A DNA stretch of 32,477 nucleotides from Ectothiorhodospiraceae bacterium. Its GTDB lineage: Bacteria > Pseudomonadota > Gammaproteobacteria > HK1. This document shows, in pieces, positions 1 through 7,769 of the stretch. Both the position numbers and the translations under genes were made by a program. Every line of letters begins with the position of its first letter. Position 1 is the stretch's first letter. The stretch lies in the NCBI GenBank assembly GCA_024234875.1, contig JACKNM010000036.1, forward strand, positions 1-32,477, in the 5' to 3' direction. Under the pieces are notes generated by a model that had not been told where the DNA came from, searched no databases, and was given only the letters and a program-made list of their open reading frames with translations.

Positions 1-139
1 ACGGCCCTCTCGGTGCCGGTGAACCGTCCGCGGAGGGCGGTTCCGGCGACCAGCAGGAGGCACCCCCGACCCGGAGCAGGATGACACCCAGGAGCGCGAC
101 CGCGCTCTGCACCTTCTCAGTCTTGGAGGACTGCGATGA
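1..139 (+). CDS. C-terminal end of prohead protease (continues from window end)
   Basis: This stretch reads as an acidic, Gly/Glu/Gln-rich tail ending in RDRALHLLSLGGLR and a TGA at 137-139. It overlaps the capsid ATG at 136 as ATGA. It has no start codon of its own. It fits the C-terminal linker and short terminal helix expected after the S78-type protease domain that is cut off at the other end of the window. One frame change is needed near 66-70, in a run of five C. The assignment is inferred from position, composition and the overlapping stop/start; it would be confirmed if the two window ends are contiguous. Confidence 0.6.
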
Positions 140-1685
140 ACAAGATCCAGGGGTGCCATCGAAGGCATCCACTACCACGTCATCAACGGTCGGGCGTTCC
201 CCGATCGTCCGGGGCGGTGACGGGCCGCTGTCGCCCGTCGAGGAAGCCGAGCGCGACGCCCGGTACCTCGCCGACTGCCTGCGCGAGATCCACAGAGACA
301 GCCACCGCCCGCGGTGCCGCCCTCACCGACGCCGCCGAGCGCGCCGCCGCGACCGCCCTCACCGATGACGAAAGCAGGCCCGTTGGGACGCTGGCGAGGC
401 CGAGCGCCTCCGCCTCGTCTCGGTGATCGAGCGCCACAACGCGGTCGCCAAGGCCGCCGAGGTGCCCGCCGCCGTGGCGATGGGTGACGGTGCGCTGCGC
501 CAGGCCCCTGGCATGATCGTGCGCGGCGACGTGTACGACCTCGGCGAGGTCCGCTACGGCGACACCGACGCGGTCCGCTCCCAGGCCCTGCGCGCCATCG
601 AGGCCGACGGCTCCGCGTTCCCCGAGGATCGCCACCGCGAGGAGGCCGAGCGGGTCGTGCGCTCGCTCGACCCGTCCGTGGCCGCCCGCATCGTCGCCAC
701 CTCGTCGCCCGCCTACGGGTCGGCGTTCGTGAAGGCGGTCGCCGGTCGCGAGCACCTGTTCACCGACGCCGAGCGGATGGCCGTCCAGCGTGCCGTCTCC
801 CTCGGTGGCACCGCGGGCTACGCGGTCCCGGCCCCGATCGACACCACGATCATCGACACCGGGGCGCACTCGCACAACCCGTTCCGCCAGCTCGCCACGG
901 TGAAGAAGATCACCGGCACGTACTGGACTGGTGTGAGCTCGGCCGGCGTGTCGGCGTCGTGGGACTCCGGAGGCCTCGGAGGTGTCCGATGACGCCCCGA
1001 CGCTCGCCCAGGTCCAGATCGACACCCACAAGGGCGCGCCGCGTTCGTGCCGTTCTCGATCGAGTCCGAGGACTGGGGTTCGATGGCGTCCGACGTCTAC
1101 ACGATGATCGCGACCGCCAAGGACAACCTCGAGGGCGCTGCCTTCGCCACCGGGACCACGCCCCAGGGCGTGACGACCGGCCTGGATGGCACCTCATCGG
1201 AGATCGCCCCGACCACGGCCGAGACGTTCGCCAAGGCCGACGTCGACAAGCTGATCGCGGCTCTCCCCGCCCGGTTCCGCCGGTCCGGTCGCGCTGCGAT
1301 GGTGGCGAACATGGTCTGGTACAACGCCATCGCGGCGTTCGAGACGACGGTGACCACCGGGTCGCTGATCTCGACCAACCCGGCCAGCGTCGCCGGCGAC
1401 TTCACCGTGCGCGGCTACGCCGCCTACGAGTCGTCCGACATGGATGCGGTGCTCCCCGACGCCGCCGCCACCGCCGACAACTTCGGGATCCTGTTCGGCG
1501 ACTTCGCCCAGGGGTACTACATCGTGGATCGGGTCGGGCTGAACGTCGAGCTCATCCCGCACCTGTTCCACACGTCGAACAACCGCCCGAGCGGCCAGCG
1601 CGGCTTCTATGCCCACTTCCGCACCGGAGCGAAGGTGGTCAACGCCAAGGCGATCGTCATGCTGTCGATCCCGACCGCGGCCTGA
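136..1685 (+). CDS. Major capsid protein, HK97 fold (frame-broken)
   Basis: This is the shell protein that polymerises into the icosahedral head. Reassembled across frames it starts MNKIQ, has an N-terminal charged helical region (about 220-430, the scaffold-like delta domain cleaved by the protease in this family), then a body with QAPGMIVRGDVYDL, GTAGYAVPAPIDTTII and HNPFRQLATV. The C-terminal half (1047-1685) is intact and contains FVPFSIESEDW, MVWYNAIAAFETT, GILFGDFAQGYYIVDR and SGQRGFYAHFRTGAKVV, typical of HK97-type actinophage capsids. At least six one-base frame changes are needed, near 150, 218, 300, 367, 965 and 1035. They look like sequencing errors, because the order and domain content are otherwise normal. 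It follows the protease by an ATGA overlap and is followed by a strong hairpin. Confidence 0.9.
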
Positions 1686-1708
1686 CCCCAGCCCCACCCC
1701 TGACGTCG

Positions 1709-1748
1709 GCCGGGCCGCTCGCGCGGCCCCCCCCCCGAGCGGCCCGGC
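1709..1748 (+). terminator. GC-rich hairpin after the capsid gene
   Basis: A perfect 13-bp inverted repeat (GCCGGGCCGCTCG at 1709-1721 and CGAGCGGCCCGGC at 1736-1748) encloses a 14-nt loop containing most of a run of ten C. It begins 24 nt after the capsid stop and there is no U tract. It could be a partial terminator or an mRNA-stabilising 3' structure that sets capsid mRNA apart from the lower-expressed connector genes. The sequence shows only the hairpin; the role is inferred. Confidence 0.7.
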
Positions 1749-1790
1749 TCCGTCGCCCCACCCATGCCTCGCAAGATCGGAGGTGCGCCG

Positions 1791-1967
1791 ATGCGCGCTC
1801 TCGTCACGTTCCACGCCCCCGGCCGCCTGGTCGTCGAAGGCGAAGACGTCGATGCGGCCGACCCGGTGTTCGCCGGCCGCGAGCATCTGTTCGAGCCCGC
1901 CGCCGAGCCTGAGTCGGCGAAGCCGAAGGCCCGCCCCCGCAAGGCTGCCGGGAAGCCGAAGGGCTGA
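1791..1967 (+). CDS. Small Lys/Ala-tailed head-region protein, unknown
   Basis: A 58-residue protein starting MRALVTFHAPGRLVVEG. I chose ATG 1791 over an ATG at 1764 because GGAGGT lies at 1779-1784, six bases ahead. The first half is a short beta-rich segment. The end is rich in Lys, Ala and Pro (AKPKARPRKAAGKPKG). A second small protein with the same architecture lies at 3003-3242. Its place between capsid and head-tail connector suggests a virion accessory or head-completion protein, but I do not recognise the family. Confidence 0.6.
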   Translation: MRALVTFHAPGRLVVEGEDVDAADPVFAGREHLFEPAAEPESAKPKARPRKAAGKPKG

Positions 1968-1970
1968 CCG

Positions 1971-2551
1971 GTGCCTGACCCCGATCCGCTGCTGACCCCC
2001 GACGAGGTTCGGTCGCGGTGGCAGCAGGGCGCGAAGCCGACCAGCTCTGCCGAGTACGACGACGAGTGGATCGCCGAGCGTGTCGCCGCGTTCGAGGACA
2101 CCGTGCTGCGGTACTGCGGTGACGAGGCCACGGTCCGCACGGTCACCGAGACGATCCGCCCGCGGGTGGCGTCGCAGCGCCTGCTGTTGGACTGGCCGAA
2201 GGTCACCTCCATCACGTCGGTGACGGTGGGCGGGACGGTGCTCGACTCGGGGACTACAAGCCTCGGGCTGGCATGGTGGAGAAGGTCGGCGGCTGCTGGA
2301 CGCCGGGCGCCGATCACGTCGTGGTCTACGAGCACGGGTTCGCCTCGCTCGCCGGCCTGAAGATCGCGTGCGCCCTCTACGTGCAGAAGTGCGCGGGGCA
2401 GGACCGGTCTGGCTCGGGCCGCGATCAGCGGTCGTCGGGTGACGTGGTGTACCTGGTGATGCCGGATTGGGCCAACGACCGGCCGACCGGCTGGACCGAT
2501 GTGGATGCGACGCTGAACGCGCTGCGGGTCCGCACCCCTGGTGTCGCATGA
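1971..2551 (+). CDS. Head-tail connector/adaptor (gp6-like), frame-broken
   Basis: The protein starts at GTG 1971. The N-terminal part carries LLTPDEVRSRW, AERVAAFEDTVLRYCG and a beta strand region (ITSVTVGGTVL). After a frame change near 2255 it continues with VVYEHGFASLAGLKIACALYVQKC and ends RVRTPGVA. The helical N-terminus followed by a small beta insertion is typical of the connector that docks on the portal ring in siphophages. It lies immediately after the capsid genes, as expected. Its stop overlaps the next ATG as ATGA. The function rests on gene order and general fold pattern rather than a diagnostic motif. Confidence 0.6.
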
Positions 2552-3006
2552 GCGCCGCGTGGTTCGAGTGCGGTGCCCGCCTGGCGTCGCTGCTCGCTGC
2601 CCGTCCTGGTCTGGCGCAGGTGTCGGTGACGCACTTCGCTCCGCCCACCGACGACGACAACGAGCTCGTGTTCATCCGGTCCACATCGGGCGGCTACCAG
2701 GCGGGCCCGACGGCGTCCGGTCCGCTGATCGACGATGCGGTGTTCACCCTCGAGGTCGTGATGATGGTCCGTGGGTGGGCGACGCTCGACGAGTGCATGG
2801 CCCGTCTCGGCGAGATCGAGGCCGAGGTGCGTGACGAGGTGGCGGCGAACCCGTCGCTCGCCGACCTGGCGGACGATGCCTGGTCGGTGACCGAGGCACG
2901 CGCGGGTGAGTTCACGTTCACCCCGAACCATGGCCCCGATGGGCCGTGGGCACACGGGACCGTCGGCGTCGATGTCGAGGTCCGCATCTACGGAGGCAAC
3001 CCATGA
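2548..3006 (+). CDS. Tail terminator / tail-completion protein candidate
   Basis: An intact protein of 152 residues starting MSAAWFECGARLASLLAARPGL. It shows an N-terminal helix, a beta-rich middle (SVTHFAPP, NELVFIRST, DDAVFTLEVVMMVRG) and a final pair of strands (GTVGVDVEVRIYGGNP). The length, an amphipathic first helix and the position before the major tail gene fit tail terminator proteins that cap the tail tube and join it to the head connector. No catalytic motif is expected. It overlaps both neighbours by four bases. An alternative is a head-closure protein. Confidence 0.5.
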   Translation: MSAAWFECGARLASLLAARPGLAQVSVTHFAPPTDDDNELVFIRSTSGGYQAGPTASGPLIDDAVFTLEVVMMVRGWATLDECMARLGEIEAEVRDEVAANPSLADLADDAWSVTEARAGEFTFTPNHGPDGPWAHGTVGVDVEVRIYGGNP

Positions 3007-3242
3007 TCCTGCTCGCACCCGATGACCGCGTGTTCACCACCGCGGGCGTGTCCTACGCCCGCGGTGAGCACATCGACGTCACCGACCTCGCCGCACGTCT
3101 CGGCGTCGACCCCGATGGGTTGGCGGTGGACCTGCTCGCGCAGGGCTTCGCCGAGGTGAAGCCCGCCAAGACCTCCGCGGCCAAGAAGGCCGCGGCCAAG
3201 ACCGACGCGCCCACCGTGGGCGCTGACCCCAAGGAGTCCTGA
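3003..3242 (+). CDS. Small Lys/Ala-tailed protein, unknown
   Basis: A 79-residue protein beginning MILLAPDDRVFTTAGVSYARG. It has a short folded N-terminal region, a DLAARLGVDPDGLAVDLLAQG segment that could be a helix pair, and a low-complexity Lys/Ala tail (AKTSAAKKAAAKTDA). The tail resembles that of the 1791-1967 protein. It overlaps the previous gene as ATGA, and its TGA (3240-3242) shares its last base with the major tail ATG. This places it in the head-tail joining block; the role is unknown. Confidence 0.65.
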   Translation: MILLAPDDRVFTTAGVSYARGEHIDVTDLAARLGVDPDGLAVDLLAQGFAEVKPAKTSAAKKAAAKTDAPTVGADPKES

Positions 3243-4396
3243 TGGGCAGCACTCGCACCAGCCAGTTCGGCGTCGTCGACGAGTCGTCGGTCGGTGTCGT
3301 CACCACCCCGACCCTGTTCTTGCCGACGATCTCGTTCGAGTGGTCGGCCGAGGACGCGCAGACCTCATCGGAGGCCGGTGTCGCCGGGCTGTACGGGCTC
3401 CAGGAGTGGCAGTCCAACGGTGGCCCGGTCACCGTCTCGGGCAAGTGGGAGGGCGAGCTGACCGCGCTCGGCGCGGGCTTCTGGCTCAAGCACGCGCTCG
3501 GCGCGAACGGCGTGTCCACCGCAGGCTCGGACCCCTACACGCACACGATCGCCGCGCCGACGACCAGCGACGGCTACTCGTTCACCGCTCAGGCGGGGAT
3601 CACCGACGACGCCGGAACGACGCAGCCGGTCACCCTGATCGGCGGCAAGGTGAAGTCCTACGGGCTCGCCTACGACCAGGGCGAGAAGCTGAACGTCTCG
3701 GTGGACCTGGTGGGCCAGCGCGTCGACGTCGGTTCCCGCACGCTCACGTCGTGTGAGACGACCAACGGCTCGACGTCGGTCACGGTGACGTCCGCGGTCG
3801 ACGAGTACGAGGGCATGTCCATCTCGGGCACCGGCATCCCCGCCGGCGCGTGGATCACCGCGGTCAACTCGGCCACGTCGGTCACGATCTCGGCCGCGGC
3901 CACCGCGGATGGCACCGGCCTGTCGCTGGTGGTCGGCAAGGCGCTGGCGACCGCCAGCTACACCACGTCGGGTCAGAAGCTGCTCAAGCAGCACCACGCC
4001 CACGTGTCGGTCGCAGGCACGGAGGTGTCGATCTACGGCGGCTCCGAGGAGTGGGTGCGCCCCATCGACGAGACCGACTTCCGGGCCGGTTCGCGCTGGT
4101 CGAAGGAGCAGAAGGACAACGGCGAGCTGTTCGAGATCACCGGCAGCTTCGAGTGCGAGTACAACGCGGCGCTGTACGCCAAGTACCGGGCCGGGACGAA
4201 GTTCTCCCTGGTGCGCTCGTTCGTCGCCGGTTCGACCTCGCTGACCCTCACGAGCAAGGTCCGGATCACGCCCGGTGCGGAGCCGAAGATCGACGGCCGG
4301 TCGCGCAACAAGATGACGGTGCCGTGGATGGCGCTCGGCAACACAAACGCCGACCTGCTCGCCGCGGTGCTGGTCAACTCCGAGTCCACCATCTGA
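3242..4396 (+). CDS. Major tail protein (tail tube) with inserted beta domain
   Basis: An intact 384-residue protein starting MGSTRTSQFGVVDESSVGVV, the tube subunit of a long non-contractile tail. Residues 1-175 and about 240-384 form the tube fold, with FEWSAEDAQTSSEAGV, GLAYDQGEKLNVSVDLVG and EWVRPIDETDFRAGSRWSKE. Between them (about residues 176-237) sits a module with TTNGSTSVTVTS, ISGTGIPAGAWITAV and SATSVTISAAATADGTG. That pattern recurs in many phage structural proteins and is usually surface exposed. The spacer AAGGAG lies before the ATG at 3242. The intact frame and strong codon bias suggest high expression. Confidence 0.8.
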   Translation: MGSTRTSQFGVVDESSVGVVTTPTLFLPTISFEWSAEDAQTSSEAGVAGLYGLQEWQSNGGPVTVSGKWEGELTALGAGFWLKHALGANGVSTAGSDPYTHTIAAPTTSDGYSFTAQAGITDDAGTTQPVTLIGGKVKSYGLAYDQGEKLNVSVDLVGQRVDVGSRTLTSCETTNGSTSVTVTSAVDEYEGMSISGTGIPAGAWITAVNSATSVTISAAATADGTGLSLVVGKALATASYTTSGQKLLKQHHAHVSVAGTEVSIYGGSEEWVRPIDETDFRAGSRWSKEQKDNGELFEITGSFECEYNAALYAKYRAGTKFSLVRSFVAGSTSLTLTSKVRITPGAEPKIDGRSRNKMTVPWMALGNTNADLLAAVLVNSESTI

Positions 4397-4400
4397 GCCG

Positions 4401-4850
4401 ATGACCCAGGCGCAGCTCGTCGGCCTGAAGGAGCTTCGCCGCGAACTCCGCAAGCTCGACAACCCCCGCTCCTGGACGCGTGAGCTTGCGACGGTTCACC
4501 GAGAGGTGGCCCGCGACGTTGCCGGTTGGGCACGCTCGGAGGCGGCGTCGCTTGGTGGGCCTGCTCGCCACTTCGCCGATGCCGTCCGCGGCTACGGCTC
4601 GGCTCCTGCCGCTCGCGTCGGCCTCTCGTCGGCGGGCAAGGGGCAGCGCAACTACGGCGCACGCGGAGCGTTCTGGGGATCCAAGCGGTTCGCCAGGTTC
4701 GAGCCGTGGGTCGGCAACACCTACGAGGTCGGCGTGCGCGGTGAGGGTCCGTACGCGCTGAACGACGCGATCGCGGACCACCTCGACGACGTGATCGAGA
4801 CGTACTCCGAGGGCATCGACCGCCTGATGCGGCGCGCCTTCCCCGACTGA
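4401..4850 (+). CDS. HK97 gp10-like tail component
   Basis: An intact 149-residue basic protein starting MTQAQLVGLKELRRELRKLD. The opening GLKELRRELRKL helix, a conserved middle (FADAVRGYGSAPAARVGLSS) and the acidic helical end are characteristic of the HK97 gp10-type tail-completion family. It normally acts at the head-tail interface and is usually encoded before the tail terminator; here it lies after the major tail protein. It begins four bases after the major tail stop and is followed by the tail chaperone gene with only 12 bases between. Confidence 0.65.
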   Translation: MTQAQLVGLKELRRELRKLDNPRSWTRELATVHREVARDVAGWARSEAASLGGPARHFADAVRGYGSAPAARVGLSSAGKGQRNYGARGAFWGSKRFARFEPWVGNTYEVGVRGEGPYALNDAIADHLDDVIETYSEGIDRLMRRAFPD

Positions 4851-4862
4851 AACGAGGACCGC

Positions 4863-5383
4863 ATGGGTAAGCCGCTCCGGCCATCCGAGGAACAGGCGCA
4901 GCAGGAACGGGCAGCGCGACTCGCGAAGGCCACCCGACTGCTCTACGTGCGGGCCAAGGGCACCGACGTCGAGTTCACGATGCCGCTCGTAGAGAACCTG
5001 CCCATCTCCCTGCGCCGCAAGCCACCAAGCAACCGGCAAGTCGATCGATGCCCTCGGGATCGATGCCGTGCACCAGGCGGCGTGCCTGTGGTGGGTGTCG
5101 CGCCTGCACGGCGGCGAGGACGTGGCCCTCGCCGATGTCGAAGCGGAGTGGGACGAGCGATGCGCCGGCGTCGGGCTCTCCGACCTCGTGACGCAGTTCA
5201 TCGATGGCGACGACCTCACCGACGCGACGACGACGAGGGGCACGACCCGGAATCCTGAGGGCAGGTCTCCACTTCGATCTGCCCTCGCTGATGCGGGCCT
5301 ACCCGCAGGTGACCCCCTGGAACCTCGGCGACTTCACGCGCGCCGAGCTGCTGCTACTGCTCGAGGAGATCGGCCGGAGGTGA
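4863..5383 (+). CDS. Tail assembly chaperones (G / G-T type frameshift pair)
   Basis: Non-virion chaperones that hold the tape measure while the tail tube assembles. The first part begins MGKPLRPSEEQAQQERAARL, is acidic and helical, and contains DALGIDAVHQAACLWWVSRL and SDLVTQFIDGDDLTD; one frame change near 5025 is probably an error. The first stop is TGA 5256-5258. A second frame continues with LHFDLPSLMRAYPQVTPWNL and FTRAELLLLLEEIGRR to TGA 5381-5383, matching the T part of G/T fusions. The two frames differ by -1, and a GGGG run at 5237-5240 could be the slip site. Position directly before the tape measure is diagnostic. Confidence 0.7.
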
Positions 5384-5387
5384 TCGC

Positions 5388-7769
5388 ATGGCACGCGAGA
5401 AGCGTCTAGAGCTGGTCATCACCGGCGACGCCCGCAAGGCGCAGAAGGCACTCAACGACCTCGACGCCGCCGCCGGCAAGAGCCAGAAGGCGACCGGCAA
5501 GGCGCTCGACGGGATCAAGGGCAAGATGCTCGATCTCGGTGTGGCGGCCGGTGCGATGTTCGCGTTCAACGAGTGGAACGAGTCGCAGAAGGTCGCGAAG
5601 CAGACCGAGGCGGTGCTGAAGTCCACGGGGGCGCAGGCGTGGGAGATCGACGGCCGACGCGGTTGGCGACCACGCGAACTCGGATCAGCCGCAAGACCGG
5701 CATCGAGCGACGAGGCGATCCATCGGCGCAGAACTGGCTCCTCAACGTTCAAGCCTCGTCCGCAACGAGGCGGGCGAAGGCAACGACGTCTTCGACCTGG
5801 AGCTGGGCGACGATGATCGGGGTGTCGGTGGCGAGGGGGGGCTGATGCGACGCGAAGCAGGCGGCGAACCTGCTCGGCGAGGCGCTCAACGACCCGGTGA
5901 AACGTGATGCTCGATGACGCTCGGTCGGCAAGACGGTCGAGGCGAGCCAGCGGCGACGACGATCGAGGTCGACAAGGCGAGCAAGAACGGCGACGTTGGC
6001 GCTCAGAAGATCATCCTCTACGAGGCGGTCGCAGGTGGAGGACTTCGGCAACACCTCGCAGGCGTTGGCGAACGAGCAGGCGGAAGGTGTCCGCGAGGCA
6101 ACCGCGAAGGGAGACGGTGGCGGGCTGCTCGCGCCGACTGTCGAGTCCGCGGGGTAGCGGCGGCCTGGTGCGGCGGACTGGTTCCAGGAGCTCGACTCCT
6201 GGCAGCAGCAAGCTCATCGGCGCTGCTGGTGCAGGTGCGTACGCCTGGCTGCGGTGGGGGATCAGATCGGCAGCGTCGCGTCGCTGATGAGGCGCGGGGT
6301 CGGCGACGGGCGCGCGTACGTCTCGATGATCGCCGAAGGCGACCAAGAACCGAGCCGCTGGGGTGTCTCGCACCCGCGCTGCGCTCGACGCGATGAACGA
6401 CGCCTCGGCCGACGGCACGGTGGTCCAATCGAAAGTTCTCCCTGCCCTCGCCGCGATCGGGTTCGCTGCGATGGCGTACGAGGTGATCGCCTACGGCAGT
6501 CGATGACGGACGATCGAGGTCGACTCCGAGAAGGCGCTCAAGGCCACGAACGATGACCTGGCGAAGCTCGCCGTGATGTGAGGCACGAAGGCCACCTCCG
6601 ACCGATTCGCCTGCGGCAAGATCGCCGAGGAGAACATCGCGGTTCTCTACGCGATGCGCGACGTGTCAAGGAGGCGGGTGGCGAGACCGAACTCGGACGA
6701 CGCCATCGCGGAGGCTGACGGCGGAGAGACGCCGCGCTGCCAAGCGGACCAACGAATATGCGCAGGCGCTCTCGGCGACCTCGGCGGTGAAGCGGCTGGC
6801 ACCGCCGACGGCCTCGATGACGCCGCCGAGAAGGCGAAGAAGGTCGAGCGGTGGCTCGGCGACCTCACCCCGACCGTGGAGGACTCAGGCGACGCGTTCA
6901 AGGTGGCGGGCGAGAGGGTGCGTGGCTACTACGACGAGATGTTCGCCCCGCTGACGGCGAACCTCGACGCCGAAGAGGCGCTGGACAACCTCACCGCGTC
7001 GGTGATCGAGAACGGCCGGTCGCTGGACACGTCGACGGACGAGGGGCGCGCCAACATCAGCGCCCTCACCGACTACGTGACTGCCTCGGCGATGGCCGCG
7101 ACGCAGACCGACAACTCGGCGGCATCCATGGCGAGCTACCGCCAGCGGTTGATCGAGCTGCTCGGTGACCTCGGGTACACGCAGGATGAGGTCGAGGGGC
7201 TCATCACGATTATGCACCTGACCCCACCGGAGGTGCTGACGAACTTCACGACCGACTCCGAGGACGCGAAGCGCAAGGTGAAGGAGTACGGCGACACCTT
7301 GTGGGGACTCCAGGGCCAGATCCACACGCAGTGGGTCGTCGACATCGCGGGCACGGCGGCCGACTTCCTCGGGCTCGGCGGTGGAGGTGGCGGGTTCCTC
7401 GGCCTGGACCTCGGCAGTGTCCGATCCACCTCACGTACGACCGTCGCCCAGCACTCCCCACCCCGCGCGGCGGGCGGTCCGGTCCAGGGCGACCACTGGT
7501 ACAGGGTGAATGAGCGCGGCCAGGAGTTCTTCCGACCGGATCGCAGCGGCTCGGTGATCCCTGTCGGCGGGTTCGGTGGGCGCACGTCATCGGCGGCCGC
7601 CGGTGGGGGCGTCGTGGTCAACGTCCATGTGGCTGGCTCGGTGGTGGCCGAGCGTGACCTGGTGGCGTCGATCACCTCGGCCGTGTCCCGCAAGGGGCGC
7701 AGCGACGGCACCCTCGGGTTCCGGGTGCCGGTGACCGACGTGACCGGCATCCCGGGGTTCGTGTCGTGA
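5388..7769 (+). CDS. Tail tape measure protein (frame-broken)
   Basis: This sets tail length and is ejected with the DNA. It is the longest gene here (about 790 codons). It begins MAREKRLELVITGDARKAQK, with an N-terminal coiled-coil region (ALNDLDAAAGKSQKATGKAL) and a hydrophobic MLDLGVAAGAMFAFNEW. From about 5640 to 6660 the frame changes repeatedly, yet fragments such as SRKTGI, AKQAANLLGEALNDPVK and FQELDSWQQQ are recognisable. The last 1.1 kb (6654-7769) is open, with helical NLDAEEALDNLTASVIENG, a Gly-rich stretch (LGLGGGGGGFLGL), AAGGPVQGDHWYRVNERGQE and a C-terminus ending GIPGFVS. The stop overlaps the next GTG. Confidence 0.85.

Noticed and set aside
1194..2684. A 496-codon open frame on the - strand
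   Set aside because: It lies opposite the intact second half of the capsid gene and the connector; composition is Arg-rich with no fold-like pattern.
3365..4462. A 365-codon - strand frame opposite the major tail gene
   Set aside because: It is the antisense shadow of an intact, recognisable structural gene.
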